Shown: positions 12,497-13,551 of the stretch, one piece after another
How positions within the stretch are numbered: position 1 is the first letter of the stretch
How the letters are laid out: each line of letters begins with the position of its first letter
NCBI GenBank assembly: GCA_937983015.1
Contig: CALKAK010000007.1
Coordinates: 1 to 13,551 of the forward strand
Reading direction: 5' to 3'
Origin: an uncultured Bacillaceae bacterium
GTDB taxonomy: Bacteria > Bacillota > Bacilli > Bacillales > Caldibacillaceae
DNA length: 13,551 nucleotides
Position numbers and translations under genes: made by a program
Notes under the pieces: model-generated
The model's database searches: none
Told to the model about the DNA's origin: nothing
What the model saw: only the letters and a program-made list of their open reading frames with translations

Positions 12497-13551
12497 ATGA
12501 GAATCGCTATTTTTACTGACACTTTTCCTCCGGATGTGAACGGAGTTGCCCGAATTTTATCCCACTATACCGATTACCTGGAACAAAAAAATATCGATTA
12601 TATGGTTTTTGCGCCGAATCATAAATCAAGCGAACCTTTTTCCAACCATATCAACCGCTTCATGAGCTTTCCTTTTTTCCTTTATCCGGAATGCCGCCTT
12701 GCTTTACCAAACTTCTTTAAAATCAAAGCAAAACTCAAAAGCTTTCGGCCTGATATTATTCATATCGTAACACCTTTCAATATCGGCATTTGCGGTTTAC
12801 GTTACGCAAAAAAATATGATGTGCCGGTTGTAGGATCTTATCATACGAAATTCGATCAATATTTAGCCTACTATGACTTGCAATTTTTAAGTAAATTTTT
12901 CTGGAAATACATGCGCTGGTTTTACCGCCATTTAGAGATGACCTATGTACCATCCAGGGATACGATGGAACAATTACAAAGAATGGGGTTTACCCGCATG
13001 GACGTTTGGGGCAGCGGGGTCGATTGTGATCTTTTCCACCCGGATTACGATAAAGAGCATGTTCGGCAACAATATCAAATTGAAGAGCCATATATTTTAT
13101 CCTATGTAGGACGGCTAGCACCGGAAAAAGAAGTAGATACTTTGATGAAAATCGCCCATTCCCTGCCAGAGGAAACGAAGAAAAAAGTCCATTGGTTGAT
13201 CACCGGTGATGGACCGAGTAGAGAAGAGATGGAAAAAAGCGCTTCGGCAAATATGACGTTTACCGGGTATTTAGACGGTCAAGATCTAGCTCGTGTTTAC
13301 GCTGCTAGTGATTTATTTATCTTCCCCTCGGTTACGGAAACGTTCGGGAATGTGGTTTTAGAAGCATTAGCATCGGGAACACCGGTCATCGCAGCGAAAG
13401 CCGGTGGGGTCCAGAATATTATTCAAGATGGAAAAACAGGTATCCTTTGTGAACCACGTCAAATTTCCCGCTTTGTTGAAGCGATTCAATCATTGTTAAA
13501 TAATGAAGAGCTTCGCTTAGAAATGGCACATCAGGCCCGTTCCTATGCGCT
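12497..13551 (+). CDS. GT4 family glycosyltransferase, 3' end cut by window edge
   Basis: Retaining GT-B glycosyltransferase, probably moving a sugar from a nucleotide donor to a lipid or cell-envelope acceptor at the inner membrane face. 351 codons are visible and the gene runs on past the window; family members have about 380. The N-terminal Rossmann half has DTFPPDVNGVARI (8-20) and SYHTKFDQYL (114-123). The C-terminal donor half has GRLAPEK (205-211), ITGDGP (235-240) and the E-x7-E motif E281...E289 (ETFGNVVLE), followed by GTPVIA. It most resembles GDP-mannose-dependent alpha-mannosyltransferases and related diacylglycerol glycosyltransferases, but donor and acceptor cannot be read from the sequence. 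ATG at 12497 with AGAGGGGGG about 6 nt upstream. It has its own strong promoter, so it is not part of the housekeeping units beside it. Confidence 0.9.
   Translation, partial: MRIAIFTDTFPPDVNGVARILSHYTDYLEQKNIDYMVFAPNHKSSEPFSNHINRFMSFPFFLYPECRLALPNFFKIKAKLKSFRPDIIHIVTPFNIGICGLRYAKKYDVPVVGSYHTKFDQYLAYYDLQFLSKFFWKYMRWFYRHLEMTYVPSRDTMEQLQRMGFTRMDVWGSGVDCDLFHPDYDKEHVRQQYQIEEPYILSYVGRLAPEKEVDTLMKIAHSLPEETKKKVHWLITGDGPSREEMEKSASANMTFTGYLDGQDLARVYAASDLFIFPSVTETFGNVVLEALASGTPVIAAKAGGVQNIIQDGKTGILCEPRQISRFVEAIQSLLNNEELRLEMAHQARSYA

Overview
The window reads as chromosomal DNA from a spore-forming member of the Bacillaceae. Evidence: a gene for the spore protein SspI, a phenylalanine-specific T-box leader of Firmicutes type, strong GGAGG Shine-Dalgarno sites with GTG as well as ATG starts, and proteins very close to the Bacillus subtilis PheS/PheT, MutS2, YshE, LcfA and YsdC families. 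I cannot name the species. Nothing looks like a prophage, insertion sequence, CRISPR array, rRNA or tRNA gene.

Layout. Most genes lie on the minus strand, so transcription runs from high to low coordinates. From the right end: a plus-strand GT4 glycosyltransferase, cut by the window edge, has its own strong promoter. An M42 aminopeptidase (ysdC, minus) converges with sspI (plus) on a shared bidirectional terminator. sspI diverges from the rRNA methyltransferase gene rlmP/ysgA (minus). Then come the pheST promoter, its T-box leader, pheS, pheT and a terminator. After that are zapA and cvpA (cell division and membrane) with a terminator, then mutS2, yshE and a tiny hydrophobic ORF, ended by a terminator. 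At the left is lcfA, an acyl-CoA ligase that lacks only its last residues.

How it works together. pheST is induced when uncharged tRNA-Phe binds the leader: the specifier is TTC and the antiterminator bulge is TGGT. lcfA is normally the first gene of the fatty-acid degradation operon. Here its promoter carries a full-consensus CcpA cre box over the -35 region and a 30-bp near-perfect palindrome that starts about where the transcript should start. This suggests dual control by carbon catabolite repression and a local repressor, but the palindrome does not resemble the B. subtilis FadR operator.

Most notable points: (1) the unexplained palindrome plus cre at lcfA; (2) a 29-codon membrane-peptide ORF after yshE whose stop codon lies in the terminator loop; (3) rnhC and polX, which flank zapA-cvpA in B. 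subtilis, are both missing, and a terminator and a new extended -10 promoter now separate cvpA from mutS2; (4) an extra glycosyltransferase gene beside otherwise housekeeping genes. I found no clearly novel multi-gene system.
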